Assembly: GCF_028368975.1 (NCBI RefSeq)
Contig: NZ_JAQNDM010000002.1
Coordinates: 9,232,425-9,296,424 of the forward strand
DNA from: Stigmatella ashevillena
Lineage (GTDB): Bacteria > Myxococcota > Myxococcia > Myxococcales > Myxococcaceae
DNA: 64,000 nt
Direction of reading: 5' to 3'
The notes beneath the pieces are model-generated. The model had not been told where the DNA came from. It did not search any database and saw nothing but the letters and a program-made list of their open reading frames with translations. Shown here one piece after another: positions 53,344-64,000 of this stretch. Numbering within the stretch: position 1 is the first letter of the stretch; each line of letters starts with the position of its first letter. The position numbers and the translations under genes are program-made.

Positions 53344-53784
53344 CTATTTCCCCTTGGTCAGTTCCGTGGCCAGGAACTTCCCGGCCTCCTCCAGCCCGGC
53401 GCCGAGCATCTTCCGGCCCTGCTCGGTCTCCATGACGCGCCGGGCCGCATCGCCCGCGGTGCCGATCTCCAGGTCCAGCATCATCATGAAGGCGCTCCAG
53501 GCGGGGTTGGTCTCCACCGCCTTGCCGTAGCGCAGGGGCCGCTCCTGGAGCGTGTTGGCCACCTTCTCCAGGAGCTTCTCCTCGTCCGGCCGCTTCGCCT
53601 TGGCTTGAATCGCCGTCCAGGTGGCCGCCAGCAGGTCCTCCCACACGTGCCCGGCGATGGCGCGCGACAGCCGCTGGCCGGCCTCCTGCTCATCGATCTG
53701 ATGGGCCTGGGCGTAGGTGGGCACAAGCCGGTTCACCACCACGGGGCGGGTAGCGAGGTGGCCCAACCGGGGTGGGTATCTCAT
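53344..53784 (-). CDS. Conserved-looking hypothetical protein, operon partner of the UPF0489-like gene
   Basis: 146 residues, no signal peptide. Predominantly helical (GQRLSRAIAGHVWEDLL, RRVMETEQGRKMLGAG, EEAGKFLATELTKGK). Starts MRYPPRLGHLATRPVVVNRL. It ends 2 bp before the next gene, suggesting tight coupling. No family recognised. Confidence 0.7.
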   Translation of the reverse strand: MRYPPRLGHLATRPVVVNRLVPTYAQAHQIDEQEAGQRLSRAIAGHVWEDLLAATWTAIQAKAKRPDEEKLLEKVANTLQERPLRYGKAVETNPAWSAFMMMLDLEIGTAGDAARRVMETEQGRKMLGAGLEEAGKFLATELTKGK

Positions 53785-53808
53785 GGTGTGTCCTCCGGGA
53801 AGGCCCGG

Positions 53809-55431
53809 TCAGCTCCGGAGGCCCGGGGCTTCCTGGCCAGTGCTCGAAACGTATTCGTTGTAGCCGCCACCGTACTGGCGCACGCCCTCGGGCGTCAGCT
53901 CCAGCACGCGGTTGGACAGGGCGGCCAGGAAGTGCCGGTCATGGCTGACGAACAGCATGGTGCCCTCGTACCGGGCCAGCGCGGTGATGAGCATCTGCTT
54001 GGTGGCCATGTCCAGGTGGTTGGTGGGCTCGTCCAGCACCAGGAAGTTGGGCGGGTCATAGAGCATCTGCGCCAGCACCAGCCGCGCCTTCTCGCCTCCG
54101 GAGAGCACCCGGCACTTCTTCTCGATTTCATCTCCCGAGAAGCCGAAGCACCCGGCCAGCGCCCGGATGGAGCCCTGGGTGGCGCGCGGGAAGCGGTTCA
54201 CCAGCGAGTCGTACACGGTGATTTCCGGCTCGAGCAGCTCCATGGCGTGCTGGGCGAAGTAGCCCATCTTCACGCTGGAGCCCACCGTCACCTCGCCATC
54301 GTCCGGACGGGACTCGCCGGAGATGAGCTTGAGCAGGGTGGACTTGCCCGCGCCGTTGACGCCCATCACGCACCAGCGCTCGCCGCGGCGGATGAGGAAG
54401 TCCAGCCCCTCGTAGATGCGGCGCTTGCCGTAGCCCTTCACCACGCTCTCCAGCTTCGCCACGTCATCGCCGGAGCGGGGGGCGGGCTGGAACTCGAAGA
54501 CCAGCGTCTGGCGGCGCTTGGGCGGCTCCACCTTTTCGATCTTCTCCAGCTTCTTCACGCGGCTCTGCACCTGGGCCGCGTGGGAGGCGCGTGCCTTGAA
54601 GCGCTCGATGAACTTGAGCTCCTTGGCGAGCATGGCCTGCTGGCGCTCGTACTGCGCCTGGTGGTGGCGCTCGGAGATGGCGCGCTGCTGCTCGTAGAAG
54701 TCGTAGTCGCCCGAGTAGGTGGTGAGCGTGCCCCCGTCGATTTCGATGATCTTCGACACGACGCGGTTCATGAACGCGCGGTCGTGGCTCGTCATCAGCA
54801 GGGCGCCCTCGTAGCCCTTGAGGAACGTCTCCAGCCAGATGATGGACTCGATGTCCAAGTGGTTGCTCGGCTCGTCCAGCAGCATGACGTCCGGGCGCAT
54901 CAGGAGGATCCGCGCCAGCGCGACGCGCATCTTCCACCCGCCGCTGAGCGACCCCACGTCCCCGTCCATCATGTCCTGGGTAAAGCCGAGGCCCGCCAGG
55001 ATCTCCCGGGCGCGGCCCTCGAGCGCGTAGCCACCCAGCTCCTCGTAGCGGCCCTGGACGATGCCGAAGCGCTCGATGAGCTTGTCCAGCTCGTCCATGC
55101 GCTCGGGGTCGGCCATGGCGGCCTCCAACTCTTTGAGCTCGGCGGCCACCTGGGAGACGGGGCCCGCGCCATCCATGGTGGCGGACACAGCGCTCATGCC
55201 GGCCATCTCGCCCACGTCCTGGTCGAAGTAGCCGATGGTCACCCCTTTATCGACGGAGACCTGGCCCTCGTCTGGGTGCTCGGTCTGGACGACCATCCGG
55301 AAGAGGGTGGATTTGCCAGCGCCATTGGGGCCGACGAGCCCCACCTTCTCGCCCCGGTTGAGCTGGGCGGAGGCCTCCACGAAGAGGATTTGCTGGCCAT
55401 GCTGCTTGCCGATGTTGTCGAGCCGAATCAT
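53809..55431 (-). CDS. ABC-F family ATPase (ribosome-associated)
   Basis: 540 residues, two ABC domains and no membrane segments. Walker A: GPNGAGKST and GVNGAGKST. Signatures: LSGGWKMRVALAR and LSGGEKARLVLAQ. Walker B: VMLLDEPSNHLD and FLVLDEPTNHLD. The linker between domains (ISERHHQAQYERQQAMLAKE) is the charged P-site tRNA interaction motif region of ABC-F proteins. The YbiT/YheS-like layout suggests a translation factor acting at the ribosomal E site; antibiotic resistance cannot be excluded. ATG at 55431. Confidence 0.92.
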   Translation of the reverse strand: MIRLDNIGKQHGQQILFVEASAQLNRGEKVGLVGPNGAGKSTLFRMVVQTEHPDEGQVSVDKGVTIGYFDQDVGEMAGMSAVSATMDGAGPVSQVAAELKELEAAMADPERMDELDKLIERFGIVQGRYEELGGYALEGRAREILAGLGFTQDMMDGDVGSLSGGWKMRVALARILLMRPDVMLLDEPSNHLDIESIIWLETFLKGYEGALLMTSHDRAFMNRVVSKIIEIDGGTLTTYSGDYDFYEQQRAISERHHQAQYERQQAMLAKELKFIERFKARASHAAQVQSRVKKLEKIEKVEPPKRRQTLVFEFQPAPRSGDDVAKLESVVKGYGKRRIYEGLDFLIRRGERWCVMGVNGAGKSTLLKLISGESRPDDGEVTVGSSVKMGYFAQHAMELLEPEITVYDSLVNRFPRATQGSIRALAGCFGFSGDEIEKKCRVLSGGEKARLVLAQMLYDPPNFLVLDEPTNHLDMATKQMLITALARYEGTMLFVSHDRHFLAALSNRVLELTPEGVRQYGGGYNEYVSSTGQEAPGLRS

Positions 55432-55532
55432 GGGTGTTTACGGGTGAGAGAAGTGTTGCCTACCTAGCACAGGCCACGGGGGCCGGGGAGGCGGGCCTAT
55501 AACGCAGGGCGGGGCGGGAGACTTCCCCCCCT

Positions 55533-56432
55533 TCACCCTGGCCAGAAGCGCTGAATCAGGGGGTCGGTCCGCTCGGCCTCGGCGAAGCGGGCCATGAGCG
55601 GCGCTTCCATGGCGTCCGGAATCCGCAGCAGGGCGAGAATTCGCCGCACCTCGAACTTGCGGGTCAGGGCCAGCAGCGCCTCGCGCTCGGGCACCGTCAG
55701 CCCGGGGTGCCAGCAGTCGACGATCAGCACCACGCGGCGTTCCTCCCCTGTGTTCCACGTCTCGTGCTCGAAGGAGTCGTGGAAGACCAGGACGCGGCCC
55801 GGCTCCCACCCTCGGGACTCGGTGCCCACCCGAATGCCACACCCGGGGGGAATCTTCAGCCCGAGGTGGAGCCGCATCCGGAACCCATCCCAGCTGCAAT
55901 GGGGCGTCAGCCGGGTGCCGGGCGTGTGGGCGGAGAAGAGCACGTCGCTCAGGGGGAACGCGGCGCACTGGCTCGCCAGGGACTCCACCGCTTGGGCCGT
56001 CTCGTCCATCGCCAGCTCGGGCCGGAAGAGGCGGTCCACGCGCTCGCCCGCCAGATAGATGGGCAGCACCGACCACTGGCCCCCTTGGACGATGTCCGTG
56101 CTGTAGCTCACCAGCTCCGCGTGTTCGAGCCGGGCCAGGTCTCTGAGTACCGCAGGGAAGTGCTGCTCCAGCGCCGCCGCCTCGGGGATGTCCGAGGCCT
56201 CGCGCCAGGGGCGCTCCTCCAGGCCGGGGAAGGGGGGAAAGAGCACGGGCGCCTGGCCCGGCCGTGGGGGAAGGGGAGGGCGTCGGCCCTCCCAGATTTC
56301 GAGGTACGCCTTGAGCCGGTCGAGTTCGCTGCCCGCGCGCATGACCGTGTCGATGTAGCCCCCCTGGCGCGCCAACTGGAGGATGGCATGGCGCACCTGA
56401 ATGAGGACCTGCTGGGTGGCGGCGTCTGGCAT
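55533..56432 (-). CDS. Aspartyl/asparaginyl beta-hydroxylase-like oxygenase
   Basis: 299 residues. The C-terminal half has the family's Fe(II)/2OG site: LTPHCSWDGFRMRLHLGL, with the first metal His, and RVLVFHDSFEHETWNT then RRVVLIVDCWHP, with the second His and 2OG Arg. The N-terminal half is helical. Cytoplasmic. Such enzymes hydroxylate Asp/Asn in proteins or small peptides. It sits between two ABC-F genes, all on the minus strand. Confidence 0.85.
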   Translation of the reverse strand: MPDAATQQVLIQVRHAILQLARQGGYIDTVMRAGSELDRLKAYLEIWEGRRPPLPPRPGQAPVLFPPFPGLEERPWREASDIPEAAALEQHFPAVLRDLARLEHAELVSYSTDIVQGGQWSVLPIYLAGERVDRLFRPELAMDETAQAVESLASQCAAFPLSDVLFSAHTPGTRLTPHCSWDGFRMRLHLGLKIPPGCGIRVGTESRGWEPGRVLVFHDSFEHETWNTGEERRVVLIVDCWHPGLTVPEREALLALTRKFEVRRILALLRIPDAMEAPLMARFAEAERTDPLIQRFWPG

Positions 56433-56450
56433 GACGGCTCCCGGGCGTGC

Positions 56451-58376
56451 TTACCCGCTGACGGCGCTCTGGAGTTCCTGCCAGCGGGCGTAGAGCCGGT
56501 CCACTTCAGACGAGGCCGCGTCCAACTCGCGCTGGAGCTCCGGCACCTTCGTCGGGCTGCTGTAGATGGCCGGATCGGCCAGCTTTGCCTCCAGCTCGCC
56601 CTTGCGCGTCTCGGCCGCCTCGATCGCCGCCTCCATCCCCTCCAGCTCCCGCTGCTCCTTGTATGAGAGCTTCCCGGGTTTGCGCGAGGGTTTGGCCGTC
56701 TCGGCGGCAGGCGCCACTGGTGCGGGGGCTTCCTTCTTCGGCGCGGAGGCCGCGGCGCGTGCGGCCTCGGCCTGCTCCTTGAGGCGCCGGTACATCGCGT
56801 AGTTGCCTTCGTAGCGGATGACTTTTCCCTCTCCCTCGAACGCGAGAATGGAGGTGGCCACCTTGTCCAGGAAGTACCGGTCGTGCGTCACCAGCAGCAC
56901 GCTGCCGGTGAAGCCCAACAGCAGCCCTTCCAGGATGTTCAGCGTGACGATGTCCAGGTCGTTGGTGGGCTCGTCCAGCACCAGCACGTTGGCGCCTTCC
57001 AGGAACAGCCGTGCCAGGAGCAGCCGGTTGCGCTCGCCACCCGACAGCGCCCGGACCTTTTGGCGCTGCATGGGCACCGGGAAGAGGAGGTCCTCCAGGT
57101 AGTCGCGCAGGGCGATCTTCTGGCCGCCGATCTCCACCCAGTCCTCGCCCGAGGAGGCCGCCTCGTACACGGTCTGCTCCGGGTCCAACGCGGCCCGGGT
57201 CTGGTCGTAGTAGGCGACCTTGGTGTTCTTTCCGATGACGAGCTTGCCGTCATCCGGCGGCAGCTCGCCCAGGAGCACGCGCAGGAAGGTCGTCTTGCCC
57301 ACGCCGTTGGGCCCCACCAGCCCCACGCGCTCGCCGCGCTGGAGCCGCAGGTCCACCTTGTCCAGCACCCGCCGCTCGCCGAAGGACTTCTTCACGCCCT
57401 CGGCCTCGATGACGGTGTGCCCCAACCGGGGCGCGGCCACCACCTGGAGGCCCGCGGCCTTGGGGCGCTCGAAGCCCTTCTCCGCCATCAGCTTGCGCGC
57501 CCGGTCGATGCGCGCCTTGCTCTTGGTGCGCCGGGCCTCGGGGCCCCTGCGCAGCCACGCCACTTCCTGGGCGATCCACCGCTCGCGCTTGTGCTCGGCC
57601 AGGGAGGCCTGCTCCTGGGCCGCCACCTTCTGCTCGATGTAGGCCTCGTAGTTGCCCGGATACGAGACGACGCCCTCGCCGGGCTGAATCTCGACGATCC
57701 GATCCACCAGCCCATCCAGGAAGTACCGGTCGTGTGTGACGAGCAGCAGCGAGCCGGGCAGCTTGTCCAGCTCTCCCTCCAGCCAGTCCACGGTGTCCGC
57801 GTCCAGGTGGTTGGTGGGCTCGTCCAGCATCAGCAGCTCCGGCTGCGTCAGCAGGGCCCGGGCAATGGCCACCCGCTTGCGCAGGCCGCCGGACAACTGG
57901 GCCACGGGCTTGTCCCAATCCTTCACGCCCAGCCGGTCCAACAACGTCCGGGCGTGGTGCTCGGTGTCCCAGCCCCCGAGGTGCTCGATTCGGTCCGACA
58001 GCGTGGCCATCTGCTCCAGGAGCTTGGCCTGGCCTTCCGGAGGCGTGGCCTCCATCCGGCGGCCCAGCTCCGTGTGCGCCGAGAGTGCCTCTCGCAGCGG
58101 CCCCTGGGCCACGGACAGCTCCGAGGCCACCGTGGCGCCCTCGGGAAACTCCGGCTCCTGGGGCAGGTAGGTGACGCGGGCGCCTCGACGGAGCTGGATC
58201 TCCCCCGTGTCCGCGCGCGCCACCCCCGCCATGATCTTCATCAGCGAGGACTTGCCAGAGCCATTCACCCCCACCAGGCCCACCCGTTCGCCCTCTTCAA
58301 TGGTGAGGGTGAGGCCTTGGAAGATGGTACGGCTGCCGAAGCTGAGCTGGACGTTGGCGGCGCGGAGCAGGGTCAC
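56451..58376 (-). CDS. uup: Uup-type ABC-F ATPase
   Basis: 641 residues, soluble, two ABC domains: GVNGSGKSSL and GPNGVGKTTF (Walker A), LSGGLRKRVAIAR and LSGGERNRLLLAR (signatures), LLMLDEPTNHLD and VLVLDEPTNDLD (Walker B). The Lys/Ala/Pro-rich linker and the C-terminal coiled coil (LSYKEQRELEGMEAAIEA to the end) are the DNA-binding tail of Uup, tied to transposon excision and ribosome function. A distinct paralogue of the 53809 gene. Confidence 0.93.
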   Translation of the reverse strand: MTLLRAANVQLSFGSRTIFQGLTLTIEEGERVGLVGVNGSGKSSLMKIMAGVARADTGEIQLRRGARVTYLPQEPEFPEGATVASELSVAQGPLREALSAHTELGRRMEATPPEGQAKLLEQMATLSDRIEHLGGWDTEHHARTLLDRLGVKDWDKPVAQLSGGLRKRVAIARALLTQPELLMLDEPTNHLDADTVDWLEGELDKLPGSLLLVTHDRYFLDGLVDRIVEIQPGEGVVSYPGNYEAYIEQKVAAQEQASLAEHKRERWIAQEVAWLRRGPEARRTKSKARIDRARKLMAEKGFERPKAAGLQVVAAPRLGHTVIEAEGVKKSFGERRVLDKVDLRLQRGERVGLVGPNGVGKTTFLRVLLGELPPDDGKLVIGKNTKVAYYDQTRAALDPEQTVYEAASSGEDWVEIGGQKIALRDYLEDLLFPVPMQRQKVRALSGGERNRLLLARLFLEGANVLVLDEPTNDLDIVTLNILEGLLLGFTGSVLLVTHDRYFLDKVATSILAFEGEGKVIRYEGNYAMYRRLKEQAEAARAAASAPKKEAPAPVAPAAETAKPSRKPGKLSYKEQRELEGMEAAIEAAETRKGELEAKLADPAIYSSPTKVPELQRELDAASSEVDRLYARWQELQSAVSG

Positions 58377-58391
58377 GGGGCTCTCTTTACC

Positions 58392-59891
58392 TCAGAGCCA
58401 CTTCGGAGCGGTGCGAACCGGTGGCGGTGTCGGCCGGGCCGCCGCCGGAGCGGAGGCGGGCGGCGCGGCAGGGCGTCCGCCCGAGCCCCGGTGGCCCTCG
58501 GACGACCGGCCCCCGGGACCCCGGGAGGAACCCTCGGACGAGCGTCCGCCGTTTCCCCGGTGGCCCTCGGACTGGCGGGCGCTGGCGCCCTGGCCTCCCG
58601 GGCGGCCCCCGCGGCGGCGGCGGTGGCGTCCCTCTCCCTGCGAATCGCCCGAGCCGTGGCCCTGGGAGCGCTGGCCGCCGGAGTGCCGCCGTCCCTCGTT
58701 CGAGGGCCGGGGACGCGCTTCTCCCGGCTCGGAAGGCGTGGGGGCCGACTGGCCGGAGCGGAACGGGTGGTCGGCCATCACCGGCACGTTGCGCCGGATG
58801 GTGCGCTCGATGTCCCTCAGGTAGGCGCGCTCCTCCCCATCGCAGAAGGACAGGGCGGTGCCCACCGCGCCCGCGCGGCCGGTGCGGCCGATGCGGTGCA
58901 CGTAGGACTCGGGGATGTTGGGCAAGTCGAAGTTGATGACGTGGGTGATGCCCTCGATGTCGATGCCCCGCGCGGCGATGTCCGTGGCCACCAGGACCCG
59001 GCAGCTCCCATCCTTGAAGGCCCCCAGGGCCCGCTCGCGGGCGTTCTGGCTCTTGTTGCCGTGGATGGCCTCGGCGCTGATGCGCGAGGATTCCAGGTGC
59101 TTGGCCACCCGGTTGGCACCGTGCTTGGTACGGGTGAAGACCAGGGCGCGCCGGATGGACGTGTCGCCCAAGAGGTGCACCAAGAGGTGCCGCTTCTGCT
59201 CGCGCTCCACGAAGAACATCTTCTGCTCCACCGTCTCCGCGGTGGTGGACTCCGGCGTGACTTCCACGCGCACGGGGCTCTTCAGGATGCCCTGCGCCAG
59301 GGACTGGATCTCCGGCGGCATCGTCGCCGAGAAGAAGAGCGTCTGCCGCTTTTGGGGCAGCGCCGCGATGATGCGCTTCACGTCGTGGATGAAGCCCATG
59401 TCCAGCATGCGGTCCGCCTCATCGAGCACGAACACTTCCAGCGCCTTGTAGGAGACGAGCCCTTGGCTCATCAAGTCTAGCAGCCGGCCCGGGGTGGCGA
59501 TGAGCACGTCCACGCCCCGGCGCAGCGTCTGCTCCTGGGCATGCTGGCCCACGCCGCCGAAGATGACCGCCCAGGACAGGCCGGTGAAGCGGCCATACGC
59601 CTGGAAGCTGTCGGCGATCTGGCTGGCCAGCTCGCGCGTGGGGGTGAGGATGAGCACGCGGATGGGGCGGCCGTGCGCCGCGGGAGGAGGACGGCCAGAC
59701 GACAGCCGGTGGAGGATGGGCAGCGCGAACGCCGCGGTCTTGCCCGTGCCCGTCTGGGCGCAGCCCAACACATCCTGTCCGGCGAGCGCGGGGGGGATGG
59801 CCCGCTGCTGGATGGGGGTGGGCGTGGTGTAGCCCTCGGCCTTTACGGCGCGAAGCAGCGGCTCGGAGAGCTTCAGTTCATCGAAAGTCAT
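58392..59891 (-). CDS. rhlE: DEAD-box RNA helicase, RhlE-like
   Basis: 499 residues. Motifs in order: Q motif ([17 protein letters not shown]), [12 protein letters not shown], Ia PTRELA, Ib TPGRLLD, II DEAD in [64 protein letters not shown]. The last ~125 residues are a low-complexity Gly/Ser/Arg/His/Pro tail, an RNA-binding region. Likely ribosome assembly or mRNA decay. The gene ends 15 bp before uup on the same strand. Confidence 0.94.
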   Translation of the reverse strand: MTFDELKLSEPLLRAVKAEGYTTPTPIQQRAIPPALAGQDVLGCAQTGTGKTAAFALPILHRLSSGRPPPAAHGRPIRVLILTPTRELASQIADSFQAYGRFTGLSWAVIFGGVGQHAQEQTLRRGVDVLIATPGRLLDLMSQGLVSYKALEVFVLDEADRMLDMGFIHDVKRIIAALPQKRQTLFFSATMPPEIQSLAQGILKSPVRVEVTPESTTAETVEQKMFFVEREQKRHLLVHLLGDTSIRRALVFTRTKHGANRVAKHLESSRISAEAIHGNKSQNARERALGAFKDGSCRVLVATDIAARGIDIEGITHVINFDLPNIPESYVHRIGRTGRAGAVGTALSFCDGEERAYLRDIERTIRRNVPVMADHPFRSGQSAPTPSEPGEARPRPSNEGRRHSGGQRSQGHGSGDSQGEGRHRRRRGGRPGGQGASARQSEGHRGNGGRSSEGSSRGPGGRSSEGHRGSGGRPAAPPASAPAAARPTPPPVRTAPKWL

Positions 59892-59942
59892 GGTTCTCGT
59901 CAGGTCCGGGTGGAGGAAGGGCCGCGCACAGGCGGGACCCGG

Positions 59943-59980
59943 AAAAAGGAAGAGGGCGCCTCCACCCGTGAGGCGCCCTC
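59943..59980 (-). terminator. Rho-independent terminator of fusA
   Basis: On the minus strand GAGGGCGCCTC / GAGGCGCCCTC forms a perfect 11-bp stem with a 7-nt loop, followed by TTCCTTTTTCC. It lies 36 bp after the fusA stop and upstream of the rhlE start, separating the two. Confidence 0.9.
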
Positions 59981-60015
59981 CCTTTACTGCACTTCGTTTC
60001 TCGCGGACGCCCGGG

Positions 60016-62130
<2,115 letters not shown>

Positions 62131-62274
62131 GATCTGGTCCTTCTTCTTTTGAAATGCCTGAGGGAACAGGGCAGGCGGGGCCTCTACTTCCCACAAGTTC
62201 AAGTTTCCAGCCAAATCCGCATGTCGGTGGGGCTCTGACTGCTCCCACCTCCGCCTACCAGCCTGGCTTGCATC

Positions 62275-62282
62275 ATTATATA
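62275..62282 (-). promoter_or_regulatory. TATAAT-like -10 element upstream of fusA
   Basis: On the minus strand the sequence reads CTATATAATGATG, an A+T-rich island in otherwise GC-rich DNA, with a perfect TATAAT about 145 bp upstream of the fusA start. No good TTGACA is seen 17 nt further up. The leader of ~140 nt and the neighbouring SnoaL gene on the other strand make this the best promoter candidate. Confidence 0.4.
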
Positions 62283-62343
62283 GGAGAGGCGCTGGAGCCC
62301 TGCGAAGGGGCCTGCGGGACGCCTTTCCGAGGGTTCCTAACAC

Positions 62344-62706
62344 ATGAGTGCCTCCGAAAACTTCTCCCTCGCGCGTCAGTGGCTGAGCGCCTTCAACGCC
62401 CACGACGTGGACGCCCTGGTGGCCCTGTACGCCGAGGACGCGACACATACCTCTCCGAAAATCCGGGTTTTGCACCCGGAGACGGGGGGCAAGCTGGTGG
62501 GCAAGACAGCCCTGTCCCGGTGGTGGAAAGAGGCCAACGCTCGGTTGCCGGGGCTGCGCTACGAGGAGACGGCGCTCACGGCCAGCGAGGAGCGCGTCTT
62601 CATGGAGTACCTGCGCCATGCGCCCGGGGAGCCGCCCCTGCCGGTGGCCGAGGTGCTGGACGTTCGGGACGGGAAGATCGTCGCCTCGCGCGTCTACCAC
62701 GGTTGA
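62344..62706 (+). CDS. SnoaL/NTF2-like small protein
   Basis: 120 residues from the ATG at 62344. The pattern [29 protein letters not shown] opens NTF2-like folds of the SnoaL group, with [17 protein letters not shown] in the middle and [19 protein letters not shown] as the closing strands. These cone-shaped proteins bind or isomerise small hydrophobic substrates. Divergent from fusA and convergent with the ATP-grasp gene. Function unknown. Confidence 0.82.
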   Translation: MSASENFSLARQWLSAFNAHDVDALVALYAEDATHTSPKIRVLHPETGGKLVGKTALSRWWKEANARLPGLRYEETALTASEERVFMEYLRHAPGEPPLPVAEVLDVRDGKIVASRVYHG

Positions 62707-62740
62707 GTGGAGGCTCAGGGCGCCCGGGCAGGGCGCCGTC

Positions 62741-63844
62741 TTACTCCGGGGTGTAGCACCAGTCCTCCACGCCCAGGGTGTGCCCATGGCGGGCCCTCCA
62801 GGCCTGGTGCTCCTCCGAGGCGCGGTATCGCTGGAGGGAAATCTCGGGAGAGGGCTCGAGTGAGTAGTGGGGGCGGCCCTGCGCAAGCAGGGCGCACATC
62901 GCCTTCAACAGGGGCAAGGTGTCCACCAGCTCTTCGAGGAAGAGGAACTGGCCGCCTTGATTGACCTCCAGGAAGTGGATGCCTCCCTCGGGGTCCACCA
63001 CGAGGTCCACGCAGCCGAAGACCAGGCCCAGCCTGTTCATCATGTCTCGCAGTTGGTGCTGGAATGTCTCGGAGAGCGAGCAGGCGTCGGCCGCCAGCTC
63101 CGAGTGGTAGATGTGGGCCCGCCAGTCGACGAAGGCCTTGCCCTGGGTGGAGCGGAGGCGCACGGGAAACATCCGGTCGCCCACGAGGGTGACCCGGAGG
63201 TCACAGACCTTCTCCACATAGCGTTGGTAGATGCCAGGGCACATGGACACGGACGCGTCGTCGAAGGAGGACGCCGTGTCCAGCAGGGTGGCGTTCACGT
63301 TGTAGAACTGGTGGGTCTGACGGTCCCGCCACGTGTGCGGCATGAAGGTCTTGTAGATGACCCGGCCGTGCCGGGCGATGAACGCCCGGATGGCGCGCGC
63401 GTCGTTGGACATCAGGGTGTCGGGAACCTGGAGCCCCGCGCTGCGAGCCGCCCGGAGTTGGAGCAGCTTGTTCTCGGCCGCCAGGGCGGCACCGGGAGGG
63501 TTGACCCACAAGGCGCCGGTCAGCTCACCGGCCAGGGCAAAGAGGTTGCTCTGAAACAGCGACCACTCGCCCCGGACAAAGGGCAGGTCGCTCTCCAGAA
63601 CCTCCGCGGAGGGGGGAGGGGCTCTGGGCCGCCGGTACCAGACGGCCCCCACGTCCGGCGTCTGGGCCGAGCCCAGCTCCAGCCGGTCCTCCAGGGCGCT
63701 GTCATGGATCGAAAGGGTCCCCAGGGAGCCGCTGAAGAGGGAAGGGCTCCAGAGTGGCTCGATGCCGGACTGCTTCAGTCCCCAGCACACCGCGGCCGCG
63801 TTGAGATCCTCATGGGGCGATAGGATGACGGGAGCGCGGGGCAT
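62741..63844 (-). CDS. ATP-grasp peptide ligase, graspetide-maturase-like
   Basis: 367 residues. The N-terminal pre-ATP-grasp part ([50 protein letters not shown]) and the ATP-grasp core ([49 protein letters not shown], ending NQGGQFLF) match MvdC/MvdD-type RiPP ligases and related RimK-like enzymes. Those close macrolactones or macrolactams between acidic side chains and Ser/Thr/Lys of a precursor. The gene begins 17 bp downstream of the precursor-like gene at 63862. Confidence 0.85.
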   Translation of the reverse strand: MPRAPVILSPHEDLNAAAVCWGLKQSGIEPLWSPSLFSGSLGTLSIHDSALEDRLELGSAQTPDVGAVWYRRPRAPPPSAEVLESDLPFVRGEWSLFQSNLFALAGELTGALWVNPPGAALAAENKLLQLRAARSAGLQVPDTLMSNDARAIRAFIARHGRVIYKTFMPHTWRDRQTHQFYNVNATLLDTASSFDDASVSMCPGIYQRYVEKVCDLRVTLVGDRMFPVRLRSTQGKAFVDWRAHIYHSELAADACSLSETFQHQLRDMMNRLGLVFGCVDLVVDPEGGIHFLEVNQGGQFLFLEELVDTLPLLKAMCALLAQGRPHYSLEPSPEISLQRYRASEEHQAWRARHGHTLGVEDWCYTPE

Positions 63845-63861
63845 GGACAGCTCGCAGGGGC

Positions 63862-63999
63862 TTAGTTCTGCAAGTCTCGATCACCCCAGCCGCCGGCATT
63901 GCTGATGCCCGAACTCCAGCCACCAGAAACCTTGGCGAGATCCTCGGGGGACAGTTCCTGAGCCGTGAGACGGGCAAGGGGACGGATTTCCCGCACGTT
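63862..63999 (-). CDS. Putative RiPP (graspetide-like) precursor peptide, 5' truncated by window edge
   Basis: The last 45 codons of a gene that continues beyond 64000. The visible leader reads IRPLARLTAQELSPEDLAKV then SGG, a helical recognition-type leader with a double-Gly end (residues 25-27 of the visible part). The following 18-residue C-terminal core, WSSGISNAGGWGDRDLQN, is rich in Gly/Ser/Asn with two Asp, then TAA. Its stop lies 17 bp before the ATP-grasp start on the same strand, so it is the likely substrate: Asp side chains could be joined to Ser hydroxyls. Its 5' end and any further biosynthetic genes are not in the window. Confidence 0.72.
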   Translation of the reverse strand, partial: NVREIRPLARLTAQELSPEDLAKVSGGWSSGISNAGGWGDRDLQN

Positions 64000-64000
64000 C

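Noticed and set aside
53605-55467. 620-aa plus-strand frame opposite the ABC-F gene
   Set aside because: Antisense shadow of a gene with clear Walker and signature motifs; it starts inside the neighbouring gene.
56883-59480. 865-aa plus-strand frame across uup and the helicase
   Set aside because: Spans two real minus-strand genes and has no domain content.
62131-62886. 252-codon upstream extension of fusA
   Set aside because: The frame is open but crosses the promoter-like region and the SnoaL gene; EF-G homology begins at the GTG at 62130.

Overview
The window is GC-rich, densely packed DNA that looks like a chromosome segment of a myxobacterium of the Cystobacterineae (Stigmatella, Cystobacter, Hyalangium or Archangium type). 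The reasons are the third-position GC bias of the genes, several eukaryote-like Ser/Thr protein kinases, a DUSAM-type protein beside a SitA-like lipoprotein, many lipoproteins, and clusters of lineage-specific paralogues. No rRNA, tRNA or CRISPR array was recognised.

1-26.2 kb is mostly ordinary chromosome: a 5'-truncated M18 aminopeptidase, a Cys-rich lipoprotein and TonB receptor, a double-length four-ATPase UvrA, a Tat-exported amidase, an ECF sigma / anti-sigma / Spy-like trio, a V4R-like protein, a YcaO-TfuA pair, an Omp85-like barrel protein, an endonuclease III-like enzyme, a Rof-like small protein, an orphan DNA methyltransferase, thiM-thiE, a 2OG-Fe(II) oxygenase, a dicarboxylate symporter, a SlyD-like FKBP and an OPT transporter.

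26.2-42.4 kb is a recombination-scarred accessory island. One module recurs in varying states of decay: a secreted, papain-fold-like small protein (candidate toxin; Cys89/His143/Asp154), a translationally coupled ~246-aa two-repeat protein (candidate immunity), and a membrane Ser/Thr kinase pointing the other way. There are five immunity-like genes (one split by an IS), one intact toxin, one in-frame-deleted toxin, one nonsense/deleted toxin, one 19-codon toxin tail, two full kinases sharing a near-identical 650-bp patch, and one kinase with its catalytic domain deleted. A lipoprotein + helical-repeat pair and its fragments are mixed in, as is a SitA-like lipoprotein + DUSAM pair. An IS1182-like element (40179-41879, CTAG target duplication) sits inside the fifth immunity gene. 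A QorB-like/TetR pair with a clear palindromic operator lies within the island.

42.4-62.7 kb returns to chromosome-like content: a GST, an Lnt-like acyltransferase, a secreted sphingomyelinase-like phosphatase, envelope proteins, a xi-class GST, a lipoprotein with an Ig-like region and a CxxCH motif, a kinase with a PilZ-like domain, two ABC-F proteins, an Asp/Asn hydroxylase-like protein, a DEAD-box helicase and an EF-G of the mitochondrial-like (spdEFG1) type.

The right edge (62.7-64 kb) carries an ATP-grasp ligase preceded by a short gene cut by the window end. The visible part of that gene reads as a RiPP precursor with a leader ending in Gly-Gly and a short Trp/Ser/Asp core, so a graspetide-like cluster probably continues beyond the window.
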